In this document: positions 56,364 to 64,000 of the stretch, piece by piece
Numbering within the stretch: the first letter of the stretch is position 1
How the letters are laid out: every line of letters begins with the position of its first letter
NCBI RefSeq assembly: GCF_016642265.1
Contig: NZ_MRXX01000007.1
Span: 152,977-216,976, forward strand
Reading direction: 5' to 3'
Origin: Streptococcus lactarius
GTDB lineage: Bacteria > Bacillota > Bacilli > Lactobacillales > Streptococcaceae
DNA: 64,000 nt
Position numbers and translations under genes: made by a program
The notes under the pieces: generated by a model
What the model was told of the DNA's origin: nothing
The model's database searches: none
What the model saw: the letters and a program-made list of their open reading frames with translations, nothing else

Positions 56364-58262
56364 TTAGTTCATGGACAATTTCCGTTTCAATACAATAGCT
56401 CCTGACAATACAAGAACTCCTGAGACTACAAGTCCAGTTGCTGCAACTTCACCTGTATTCGGAAGAAGCGATCTGTATCCTCCTCCGCGGTTGCTGCCTT
56501 TTGCTCCTGGGATTCCAGATGTTGTTGTCGATTGTTTTCTAACTGGTACTTCCGGAGTTGTTTTCGGTGCTCCCGTTGTTGTCGTCGTGGTGGTTGGAGC
56601 TTCCGTCGATGTAGTAGTTGTCGTCGGTGCTTCTGTCGACGTAGTGGTTGTCGTCGGTGCTTTCGTTGTTGTAGTCGTGGTGGTTGGTGCTTTCGTCGAC
56701 GTAGTTGTCGTCGTCGGTGCTTTCGTTGTTGTAGTCGTGGTGGTCGGTGCCTCCGTCGACGTTGTTGTCGTCGTCGGTGCTTTCGTTGTTGTAGTCGTGG
56801 TGGTTGGTGCTTCCGTCGACGTTGTTGTCGTCGTCGGTGCTTTCGTTGTTGTAGTCGTGGTGGTCGGTGCTTCCGTCGTTGTTGTGGTCGTCGTCGGTGC
56901 TTCCGTCGTGGTAGTCGTCGTTGTCGGTGCTTTGGTCGTTGTGGTAGTAGTTGTGGTAGTGGTTGTTGTAGTTGTTGTGGTTGTGGTTGTTGTTACAGGT
57001 TTTTCCTTTTTGTTTACAATCGTTTTTGTAACAGGTTTATCCGCTGTTTTAAATTCACCAGCTTCCACAACAGTATCTTCCTTAGACAACTCATAACCCT
57101 TCGGAGCTGAGACTTCTTTGATAATGTATTTATCTCTCAAAAGCTTCTTAACAGAAAATTCACCTTTTTCGTTGGATTCGAATTCTCCCATCACTTCACC
57201 GTTCGCTTGACGAATCACTTGGAATTTTGCACCTTTAAGTGGTCCATTCTTTTCGTCTACTTTGGTTACCTTGATACTAAACTCATAACCAATTCCTTCA
57301 CCACCAGCAATTTGGATTTTTACATTACTTTTTGAATCAAAATCTTCTTTACCGGCACGTTTGAGTGTAGCTTTGTTTTTAATAACTTCACGATCGACAG
57401 CTGCATAGTTAACATTTGCAAAGTACTCTACAGAAAATTGATCTGTTGCAGAAAGGTTTCCAAAGTTAATAGAGAAGGTTGAATCTGTTGCATTTACAGT
57501 ATATTGAGAAGTGACGTCTTGCTTATTTTTAAGTTCCCATTTACCATTGATGTATTCCCAAGTTCCTTTGAAAATTTTAAAACTTCCTGCTTTATAAGAA
57601 ACCGCTTTTGATTCGATCGTATCTGTAAGAACAACATTATTGATAGCTTCATTCGTTCTATTTACAGCAATACGGAAACCAAGTTCCTTATGGTCTCCCG
57701 TATCCCAACCTGTTTTGATAATAGGATAGCGTTTGGCAGTTCCAATAACCCCGCTGGCTACCTTCCCTGTAAACTTCACTTGATTGTTAACAGTTACTTT
57801 AACTGGAGCATCTCCTTCTTGCGGGAATTTATCTCTGTTAACTGCCGCATAAAAGAAGAATGAACCGGATACATCGTCTTTTGTTTCTACATATTTTGTA
57901 AAGGTCAAGATAATTTTACCAGTAGCTGCATCAACTTTTGCCTTGGCAACCAAGTTACCACTTGGATCTTTAATCTCAAAATCCTGTGATTTAATATCAA
58001 TTGGGGAGTCGATTTTAACTTCGGTTGTATCTCCGGCTTTTACTGTTCCTCTTTTCCCGATAGCAAATTTTGCATTTAGTCGGAAATTATCATATCTACC
58101 AAGGGCCTCAGTTAAATCTCCACCTTGATCATTTTGAATCTTAACTTCCGTAATCACATCGACTTTTTTAGACGTTTCCGCCTGTACAGTTTTAGAAAAA
58201 AGTGTCAATGACACAATCAATAGCGAACAAACTATTGACAAAAAAACTGCTAACTTTTTCAT
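56364..58262 (-). CDS. Collagen-adhesin-like Thr-rich LPXTG protein 3
   Basis: This 632-aa protein is a more distant paralogue of the two adhesins at 48-52 kb. It has a signal peptide (1-28, ending VQAE), Ig-like domains (about 30-320; latch-like LTFTKYVETKDD), a Cna_B/SpaA-type domain (about 330-415; GAKFQVIRQ, KEVSAPKGYE), then a long Thr-rich stalk of APTTTTTTT(E/K) units (about 420-570). RSLLPNTGE, a membrane helix and KRKLSMN form the anchor. It has a consensus promoter and precedes the GT2 and YfhO genes on the same strand, which links it physically to the proposed Thr glycosylation machinery. The stalk has about 15 repeat units and virtually no charged residues, as expected of a glycosylated stalk. 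Confidence 0.9.
   Translation of the reverse strand: MKKLAVFLSIVCSLLIVSLTLFSKTVQAETSKKVDVITEVKIQNDQGGDLTEALGRYDNFRLNAKFAIGKRGTVKAGDTTEVKIDSPIDIKSQDFEIKDPSGNLVAKAKVDAATGKIILTFTKYVETKDDVSGSFFFYAAVNRDKFPQEGDAPVKVTVNNQVKFTGKVASGVIGTAKRYPIIKTGWDTGDHKELGFRIAVNRTNEAINNVVLTDTIESKAVSYKAGSFKIFKGTWEYINGKWELKNKQDVTSQYTVNATDSTFSINFGNLSATDQFSVEYFANVNYAAVDREVIKNKATLKRAGKEDFDSKSNVKIQIAGGEGIGYEFSIKVTKVDEKNGPLKGAKFQVIRQANGEVMGEFESNEKGEFSVKKLLRDKYIIKEVSAPKGYELSKEDTVVEAGEFKTADKPVTKTIVNKKEKPVTTTTTTTTTTTTTTTTTTTTKAPTTTTTTTEAPTTTTTTTEAPTTTTTTTKAPTTTTTSTEAPTTTTTTTKAPTTTTTSTEAPTTTTTTTKAPTTTTTSTKAPTTTTTTTKAPTTTTTSTEAPTTTTTSTEAPTTTTTTTGAPKTTPEVPVRKQSTTTSGIPGAKGSNRGGGYRSLLPNTGEVAATGLVVSGVLVLSGAIVLKRKLSMN
56560..57000 (-). 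repeat. Thr-rich stalk repeats of adhesin 3
   Basis: The 27-bp units encode APTTTTT(T/S)(T/E/K) and are mostly CAC/ACG/ACA-type Thr codons. The corresponding stalks in the plus-strand paralogues lie at 49450-49740 and 51770-52150. Confidence 0.85.
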
Positions 58263-58309
58263 ATTTTCTCCCTTTTACTTTTTATTTTAAAAAAAAATCA
58301 GCGTTTTCA

Positions 58310-58338
58310 ATATAGCACAACATAGTAAAATTGTCAAG
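58310..58338 (-). promoter_or_regulatory. Promoter of adhesin 3-GT2-YfhO
   Basis: On the minus strand, a consensus TTGACA (58333-58338) and TATATT (58310-58315) have a 17-nt spacer. AAGGGAGAAAAT precedes the ATG at 58262. Confidence 0.85.
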
Positions 58339-58409
58339 TTTCATGAACAAAAAGTCCTTTTTTGTACATTTAAGGATCACTCTCCTATTTCTTGGACAAA
58401 CTTTAGGGA

Positions 58410-60419
58410 TCAATGTCCTTTCTCTAAGACCAATACATCCTTGGTTGAGAGATGGCTTTCCTTGTACCCAGCCTCTTTATAGAGGTTTAAAGTTGCTGTT
58501 TCGGAGTAGCCATTTTTCTCCTCTTGCATTTCCCTTGGAACTACAACGATGTCAATTTTTGAATCCACTTTTTTATCATGATGATAAAAGATATCATATA
58601 GTGCTTCATTCTTTCGAAGGCCAGGAGTGTAACTACCTGCCGCCAAAACCACTTTTTCTTTGGGAATTTTATCCAACACTGATTGAATTCCGTCAAAATA
58701 ATCCTTTCGATCTTGGTAATAATGAATTTCAAAAGTCCAATTATTCGTGAAACTATAAAGGATAGAACTTGAGAAAATCACACAAGAAGCTACAAAGGCC
58801 ACCAATACATTTTCTTTCATTATCTGTTGCTTACTAAGATCATCCACTGACAACAAGGCCATCAAAAATAGGAGTGTGATGGAGCCATAGCTATATTGAT
58901 AACCAATATCATGCTGATACGGCCACCCCGTTAATAAATTAATCAGAAAGAGAGGCGAGATGAGAAAATAGGTCGCCCAACGTTTTTGAATAACTGGTAA
59001 GAATCCTAATGAAAATAGAACTATAAAAATATATCCCAATCTCTTTGGTGTGAATAACATGCCCATAACATAAAGTGGATTCAAGATAATATTCTTCACT
59101 ATCATCATCAAGCCACTTTCACCATTGACTAATAAGTTGTCGTACCTTGATACCATGGCTCCTTCGCCATGTGTTGCTAAGAAAAGTAATCCACAACTAA
59201 AGTAGATAATCGGTAAGGCAATGGTAATTATATATAACCATCTTTTAAACTTAACGGAGAACGTAAAACGATTTTGAAAAGTGAAATAAAGACCTAACGC
59301 AATGACATAAACGAAGGCATCCTCTTTTACAAAGAGTAACAACTGTGCAAATAAAAGCGAGCGCCATCTCCATTGAGAAATGATTCCATAAAACAACCAT
59401 AGAATTAATGGTGGCAAAAAACAATTTTCATGCAGGTGAAAGCCACCACTTGTTGTCATTACAGGTGTAACAAAAAAGAGTGCAGTAAATAGAGGGGTCA
59501 TTAATTTTGGCAATTGTATTTTTTTCAGAATGAAGAGCAATGGTATCACTCCTGAAAATACAATGACATTTTGTATGATATCTAATGTTTCCACATAAGG
59601 AAATAACATATAGAAGGGTAAAATCAAATAATAGATTGGTGAAATATGTACCGCAAAATGAGACAAGGCTCCATCTCTTTCAAGTGTTGTAATTTGTGAA
59701 AGGTCATGCCTCATTCTCTCAAACATTTGCGAAAAAATTCCGATATCAAACGAAGAGACCGCATTGGCTTTCACCTTATAATACACAACCACAGATAGGT
59801 ATAGGACATAGAAAAAACCGCATAGTAATACAACAACTGTTAGTCTTCGAATCCAGATATCACTTGCTTTATCCAAAGGTAGTTTATAGAGAATGATACC
59901 TACCAATACAGCTATAATGATTGAAATCAAAACAGACCAGATTAAGGTTGGCAATCTTGAATCAGAAAGAGTAAATGAAAAGATTCCTAACCCTTGGTCT
60001 TGAAAATTAACACTTGTTTGGAGCAGTAATTTAGGAAAAGATAAGAGTACTGGAGCGAGGAATATATAGGACAACTTCTCTTTTCCCAGATAAAAAAATA
60101 GGAATAAAATCAAAGAAAATAAGATTAAGCCTAGTGACATGAACAGGCTTGGACCTTTCAGAATCGAAAAAAATAAAATAAATGCTACTAGAAAAATATT
60201 AATACTTCTTGTAGTTACATACTTTTTACTTTCCGTCAGTAGCCAAAAAAGAGGAAAACTTAGCATCATTCCTACTATAATACTGGTTCCACTTGTCTTC
60301 CCTAATTCTAAAAATAAAGTATTTGTTGGAAATCGTACTAAATTTACGATAACCCCAAAAAGATAAGAAGAAAACAGTAGCCATACATAATTGCTGTTTA
60401 CTGTCCGAATCAATTTCAT
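58410..60419 (-). CDS. DUF2079 polytopic membrane protein, probable GT-C glycosyltransferase
   Basis: This 669-aa integral membrane protein has about 13 helices and a short soluble C-terminal part (about 560-669). It contains HLHENCFLPPLILWLFYG and FAVHISPIYYLILPFY, which are typical of DUF2079 proteins, proposed GT-C-fold relatives. It lies upstream of adhesin 3 on the same strand, separated from it by the adhesin promoter. Together with the GT2 and YfhO genes it makes a plausible set of sugar donor synthase plus two GT-C enzymes, as S. mutans Pgf has two membrane proteins (PgfM1, PgfM2). The function here is inferred from context only. Confidence 0.78.
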   Translation of the reverse strand: MKLIRTVNSNYVWLLFSSYLFGVIVNLVRFPTNTLFLELGKTSGTSIIVGMMLSFPLFWLLTESKKYVTTRSINIFLVAFILFFSILKGPSLFMSLGLILFSLILFLFFYLGKEKLSYIFLAPVLLSFPKLLLQTSVNFQDQGLGIFSFTLSDSRLPTLIWSVLISIIIAVLVGIILYKLPLDKASDIWIRRLTVVVLLCGFFYVLYLSVVVYYKVKANAVSSFDIGIFSQMFERMRHDLSQITTLERDGALSHFAVHISPIYYLILPFYMLFPYVETLDIIQNVIVFSGVIPLLFILKKIQLPKLMTPLFTALFFVTPVMTTSGGFHLHENCFLPPLILWLFYGIISQWRWRSLLFAQLLLFVKEDAFVYVIALGLYFTFQNRFTFSVKFKRWLYIITIALPIIYFSCGLLFLATHGEGAMVSRYDNLLVNGESGLMMIVKNIILNPLYVMGMLFTPKRLGYIFIVLFSLGFLPVIQKRWATYFLISPLFLINLLTGWPYQHDIGYQYSYGSITLLFLMALLSVDDLSKQQIMKENVLVAFVASCVIFSSSILYSFTNNWTFEIHYYQDRKDYFDGIQSVLDKIPKEKVVLAAGSYTPGLRKNEALYDIFYHHDKKVDSKIDIVVVPREMQEEKNGYSETATLNLYKEAGYKESHLSTKDVLVLEKGH

Positions 60420-60498
60420 TCTATTTGATACCTCCCAATTCTATTTCCTATTCTAGCATAAATAATTCACTATTTCTAGATAGTACTAATCAGTATAT

Positions 60499-60527
60499 AA
60501 AAAGAGATCAGCTCAAGTCCAATCTCT
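60499..60527 (-). terminator. Weak terminator after the amidotransferase gene
   Basis: AGAGAT/ATCTCT with a 13-nt loop is followed by TTTTT on the minus strand. Confidence 0.45.
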
Positions 60528-60534
60528 AACTTCA

Positions 60535-61224
60535 TTATAACTCCTGCAACAAATAGCGAAATAGTTCTAAATTCCCTTTTTCTTCATTGACCAAGTATTC
60601 TGGATGCCACTGCAAGCCCATAATGCGATGACCGTCGACTGCTTCGATGGCTTCGATGGTATGATCACGTGGATCAAAAGCTGTCGCGCGGAAATTTGGT
60701 GCCAGATCCTTGATACTTTGGCGATGCACGGAATTGATCCGTGTCGCTTGGCCAAAGAGTTGCTCGACGACACTGCCTTTTTGAGTCTCAACGGAATGAG
60801 AAGTTCCAAACGGAAGTCCTTGCCAGTGCCCTTCAATGGCTTGGTTTAGCGTTCCTCCAAAGGCGACATTGATCAACTGTACCCCGCGGCAAATCCCTAG
60901 AACTGGTTTGTTTTGACGTACTGCTTCCTTCAGTAGGGCAAGCTCAAATTGATCGCGCTCGATATTGTAATCATCGCTCTCAATCGTTTTTTCCTCACCA
61001 TAGAGACTTGGATCAACATTTTGACCACCACTCAGGATCAATTTATCAATGGTTTCCACATAGTCCTTGACCAAGGAAGGATCTCCCATCGGAATCACCA
61101 TTGGCAGGCCTCCCGCTTGGCGAATGCCTTCGGCAAACTGACTAGATACAGAGGAATGAAGGTTTTTTCCTTCCGGATCAACCGGGCAGAGATTAGCGGA
61201 TACTCCTACGATCGTTCTGCACAT
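60535..61224 (-). CDS. Class I glutamine amidotransferase-like hydrolase (peptidase C26, PuuD-like)
   Basis: This 229-aa cytosolic protein is of the gamma-glutamyl-GABA hydrolase (PuuD) type. The catalytic Cys lies in GICRGVQL (about 110), and the His-Glu pair lies in QWHPEY (about 210). Family members cleave gamma-glutamyl amides. The physiological substrate in streptococci is unclear to me. I prefer the second Met (MCRTIVGVSA), 7 nt after GGAGG, over the Met two codons upstream. It is divergently oriented from gpsA, with about 270 bp between them. Confidence 0.85.
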   Translation of the reverse strand: MCRTIVGVSANLCPVDPEGKNLHSSVSSQFAEGIRQAGGLPMVIPMGDPSLVKDYVETIDKLILSGGQNVDPSLYGEEKTIESDDYNIERDQFELALLKEAVRQNKPVLGICRGVQLINVAFGGTLNQAIEGHWQGLPFGTSHSVETQKGSVVEQLFGQATRINSVHRQSIKDLAPNFRATAFDPRDHTIEAIEAVDGHRIMGLQWHPEYLVNEEKGNLELFRYLLQEL

Positions 61225-61496
61225 ATTCATTCCTCCTTTACGTTTTCTTGCATTTATCTTACCACCTATTAGTGATAGTGTCTAATATGTATTTTTTAAA
61301 AGTGTGATAGGTTTTATTTATCGCCTTTCATTTTCTTCTAAAACAATGTTCAATCATACAAGTTTTTTCACCTATATTATGATAAAATAGAGAAGAAAAT
61401 AGAATCGTCCTTCAAGGCGTGCTTGAAGGCATGATTAGAGGAGGCTTGGCTGCTTGCCAGCCTTGCTTGAAAATACATATAGAAATGGAAGATACA

Positions 61497-62513
61497 ATGG
61501 AAAAACAAACCGTTGCAGTGTTGGGTCCTGGTTCATGGGGAACAGCCCTTTCACAAGTCCTCAATGATAACGGCCATGAAGTCCGTCTCTGGGGAAATAT
61601 CCAAGAACAAATCGACGAAATCAATACCCAACATACCAATAAACGTTATTTTAAAGAGGCTGTTATTAGCGATCAAATCACAGCTACGACAGATCTCAAA
61701 ACAGCCTTGGACGGTGTAGATGCCATCCTCTTTGTGGTCCCAACCAAGGTCACGCGCTTGGTCGCAAAGCAAGTCGCGGAAACACTGGATCACCCTGTGA
61801 CGGTCATGCATGCATCTAAAGGTTTGGAGCCCGGAACACATGATCGGATTTCTCAGATCCTTGAGGAAGAAATTCCTGCAACTCTTCGCAGTGAGATCGT
61901 AGTCGTATCCGGACCGAGCCATGCGGAGGAAACCATCGTCCGCGATATCACTCTTATCACGGCCGCCTCAAAAGATTTAGAAGCTGCCCGCTACGTTCAA
62001 GAGCTCTTTAGCAACCACTACTTCCGCCTCTACACCAACACAGATGTCATCGGTGTAGAAACAGCTGGTGCCTTGAAGAATATCATCGCGGTCGGAGCTG
62101 GAGCATTGCACGGTCTTGGTTACGGGGACAATGCCAAAGCAGCTATCATCACGCGCGGTCTCGCTGAAATCACGCGTCTCGGTGTGAAGCTTGGGGCTAG
62201 CCCCTTGACCTATAGCGGTTTGTCTGGGGTTGGTGACTTGATCGTTACCGGTACTTCTGTTCATTCCCGCAACTGGCGAGCAGGGGATGCGCTCGGTCGT
62301 GGTGAAAAACTCGAAGATATTGAAGCCAATATGGGCATGATCATCGAAGGGATTTCAACAACCAAAGTTGCCCATGAACTGGCCCAAGAATTGGATGTTT
62401 ATATGCCAATCACACAAGCGATTTACCAAGTCATCTACGAAGGAAAAGGTATCCGTGAAGCCATCCACCACATGATGAGCAATGAATTTAAAGAAGAAAA
62501 CGAATGGAAATAA
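61497..62513 (+). CDS. gpsA: NAD(P)-dependent glycerol-3-phosphate dehydrogenase
   Basis: This 338-aa cytosolic enzyme reduces dihydroxyacetone phosphate to sn-glycerol-3-phosphate for phospholipid and teichoic acid synthesis. The Rossmann motif is [11 protein letters not shown] (about 7-17), and the catalytic Lys lies in GALKNI (about 195). [11 protein letters not shown] and the C-terminal EGISTTK are also typical. I start it at the ATG giving [10 protein letters not shown]. The open frame extends upstream to 61419, but that part has no family similarity. It lies 45 nt before galU, the pneumococcal arrangement. Confidence 0.95.
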   Translation: MEKQTVAVLGPGSWGTALSQVLNDNGHEVRLWGNIQEQIDEINTQHTNKRYFKEAVISDQITATTDLKTALDGVDAILFVVPTKVTRLVAKQVAETLDHPVTVMHASKGLEPGTHDRISQILEEEIPATLRSEIVVVSGPSHAEETIVRDITLITAASKDLEAARYVQELFSNHYFRLYTNTDVIGVETAGALKNIIAVGAGALHGLGYGDNAKAAIITRGLAEITRLGVKLGASPLTYSGLSGVGDLIVTGTSVHSRNWRAGDALGRGEKLEDIEANMGMIIEGISTTKVAHELAQELDVYMPITQAIYQVIYEGKGIREAIHHMMSNEFKEENEWK

Positions 62514-62558
62514 AGCAGCCATTCTTCCATCAAACCGACCTTTCAGAAAGGAAATGAT

Positions 62559-63467
62559 ATGACGAAAGTTAGAAAAGCAGTCATCCCTGCTGCTGGATTG
62601 GGAACCCGATTTCTTCCAGCTACCAAAGCTTTGGCAAAGGAAATGTTGCCAATCGTAGACAAACCAACCATCCAATTTATCGTGGAAGAAGCCTTAAAAT
62701 CTGGAATTGAGGAAATCCTCGTCGTAACTGGTAAAGCCAAACGCTCCATCGAAGACCATTTCGATTCAAACTTTGAATTGGAATACAACTTGGAGCAAAA
62801 AGGCAAGACCGATCTCCTCAAGTTGGTCAATGATACAACGGCTATCAACCTCCACTTCATCCGTCAAAGTCACCCTCGTGGCTTGGGAGATGCTGTTCTT
62901 CAAGCCAAGGCCTTTGTTGGGAATGAACCCTTTGTCGTCATGCTTGGGGATGATCTCATGGATATCACGGACGATCATGCACTACCATTGACCAAGCAAT
63001 TGATCAACGACTATGATGAGACACACGCCTCTACGATTGCCGTGATGGAAGTGCCTCATGAAGAGGTTTCCTCTTACGGGGTCATTGCTCCTCAAGGTGA
63101 AGGCATCAATGGGCTTTATAGCGTTGAGACCTTTGTCGAAAAACCTGATCCAGAAGATGCACCGAGTGATCTCGCTATCATCGGTCGCTACCTCTTGACA
63201 CCTGAGATTTTTGATATTCTTGAAAATCAAAAACCAGGGGCTGGGAATGAGGTCCAATTAACCGATGCCATCGATACCCTCAACAAAACCCAACGTGTTT
63301 TCGCTCGTGAATTTGATGGCAAACGCTACGATGTGGGCGATAAGTTTGGTTTCATGAAAACATCGATCGACTATGCCTTGAAACATCCTCAAGTCAAAGA
63401 CGATCTCAAACAGTACATTATCGATCTTGGAAAGAAATTAGAAGCATCTGAAAAAACTGCAGACTAA
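62559..63467 (+). CDS. galU: UTP-glucose-1-phosphate uridylyltransferase
   Basis: This 302-aa enzyme makes UDP-glucose, a donor for capsule, glycolipids and the Gtf3 step of SRRP glycosylation. The nucleotidyltransferase signature [19 protein letters not shown] (about 14-32), [11 protein letters not shown] and VMLGDDLMD (metal Asp, about 130) are visible. AGAAAGGAAATGATATG carries the ribosome binding site. It is the second gene of a gpsA-galU operon ending in the terminator at 63467-63497. Confidence 0.96.
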   Translation: MTKVRKAVIPAAGLGTRFLPATKALAKEMLPIVDKPTIQFIVEEALKSGIEEILVVTGKAKRSIEDHFDSNFELEYNLEQKGKTDLLKLVNDTTAINLHFIRQSHPRGLGDAVLQAKAFVGNEPFVVMLGDDLMDITDDHALPLTKQLINDYDETHASTIAVMEVPHEEVSSYGVIAPQGEGINGLYSVETFVEKPDPEDAPSDLAIIGRYLLTPEIFDILENQKPGAGNEVQLTDAIDTLNKTQRVFAREFDGKRYDVGDKFGFMKTSIDYALKHPQVKDDLKQYIIDLGKKLEASEKTAD

Positions 63468-63497
63468 AAGGAGTGGGATTTGATTCCCACACCTTTT
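63467..63497 (+). terminator. Terminator of gpsA-galU
   Basis: The stem AAAAGGAGTGGGA/TCCCACACCTTTT is directly after the galU stop. Confidence 0.88.
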
Positions 63498-63589
63498 AAT
63501 GTAGACAAACTATTTTAAAGTAGAATAAGTTAATCCATTCTGCAAAAAATATAAATTTGCTACAATTCTTAGAACGATTCAAGAAAATG

Positions 63590-63835
63590 ACGAAACTTTC
63601 CGCCGTGAGGAAAGTACTTGAAACAACGATGTTTCAAGTACTCGGGATTATTGAGAGTAAAACAGTTTGGGAAACTGTTTTAGCCTGAGCCAAGAAACAA
63701 AAGAGCGAAGAGGCTCAATAAGAATTGAACACGGGCTGCGGATCGTGTCAAAAAGATAAGTTCTCCTAGAATCTAAAGATTCTTCGTCAAACTTCCTATT
63801 TTGACTTTATCCGCAGACGCCCTTTGTATCTTGAT
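63590..63835. repeat. Cluster of intergenic hairpins related to the repeats at 26 and 30 kb
   Basis: Perfect hairpins AGTACTTGAAAC/GTTTCAAGTACT (63613-63642) and AAAACAGTTT/AAACTGTTTT (63660-63682) lead into GAATTGAACACGGGC. An imperfect ~115-nt hairpin follows, whose arms both carry CTGCGGAT/ATCCGCAG (63736-63820), then the box CGCCCTTTGTATCTT. No gene is visible in 63498-64000. Confidence 0.7.
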
Positions 63836-63940
63836 TTAGTCATGGAACTTCCTGGATTGCTGAAATCATCCACTGGATAATTTCACCTAACGTCCGTACT
63901 CACCTAAGGAAAGTTTTTAATATGACTTTGTCCTTGATCT

Positions 63941-63980
63941 GAAGAGACTGGGACAAAAGTCCTAGCCTCTTCTTGTTTTT
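63941..63980 (+). terminator. Intrinsic terminator at the right edge
   Basis: The stem GAAGAG-CT-GGAC/GTCC-AG-CTCTTC has small bulges and is followed by TTGTTTTTTG on the plus strand. What it terminates is unclear: either a transcript of the hairpin region or a gene beyond the edge in the other direction. Confidence 0.65.
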
Positions 63981-64000
63981 TGATTGTCGAGCAAGACGCA

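Noticed and set aside
56371-57110. Long plus-strand frames opposite the Thr-rich stalk of adhesin 3 (poly-Val and Arg/Cys-rich)
   Set aside because: They are complements of ACN threonine codons. The minus-strand frame has signal peptide, domains and LPXTG anchor.

Overview
The window reads as chromosome of an oral viridans Streptococcus of the mitis/sanguinis/parasanguinis branch. It is AT-rich with Firmicute promoters and ribosome binding sites. Several housekeeping neighbourhoods (dut-radA-carbonic anhydrase, gpsA-galU, rnjB-estA) match what I remember of pneumococcus-like genomes, and the left end is a complete-looking accessory Sec core (secY2-asp1-asp2-asp3-secA2). I cannot fix the species. 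Seven cell-wall-anchored surface proteins fill roughly half of the window, interleaved with ordinary housekeeping genes.

1-6.7 kb (minus strand): accessory Sec system for serine-rich repeat glycoproteins (SRRPs): secA2 (cut by the left edge), asp3, asp2, asp1, secY2, then the glucosyltransferase gtf3/nss. 6.9-23.2 kb: three tandem SRRP genes (A 1331 aa, B 1969 aa, C 2015 aa, in order of transcription). Each has its own promoter-like sequence and terminator, and all share the same long export signal and sortase anchor. 23.5-29.6 kb: gltX, butA, rnjB-estA, and a small DUF4258/RelE-like gene preceded by a ~435-nt leader containing a large structured RNA. 30.2-32.5 kb: intergenic hairpin repeats, a two-gene ABC transporter without its binding protein, and a ~155-nt RNA candidate with its own promoter and terminator.

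32.7-45.0 kb: one 4114-residue YSIRK/LPXTG protein. Its N-terminal head resembles the heads of SRRP A and C. It is followed by 14 pilin-type and 8 antigen I/II-type isopeptide domains and a Pro-rich wall-spanning tail. 45.3-47.7 kb: carbonic anhydrase, radA (apparently without a standard start codon) and dut. 48.1-60.4 kb: three collagen-adhesin-like, Thr-rich LPXTG proteins around a GT2 glycosyltransferase, a YfhO-type GT-C membrane protein and a DUF2079 membrane protein. This resembles the Pgf system of S. mutans, which glycosylates the Thr-rich adhesin Cnm. 60.5-63.5 kb: a class I amidotransferase, gpsA and galU. The right edge holds hairpin repeats and a terminator.

Read together, the window carries two probable protein-glycosylation routes: cytosolic Gtf plus Asp/SecA2/SecY2 for Ser-rich adhesins, and a lipid-linked GT2/GT-C route proposed for Thr-rich adhesins. 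It also carries a third, isopeptide-stabilised adhesin that appears to share its head domain with the SRRPs. The items most worth following up are this shared head, the Thr-rich adhesin/glycosylation cluster, the structured RNA with its RelE-like gene, and the hairpin repeats that supply gene stop codons.
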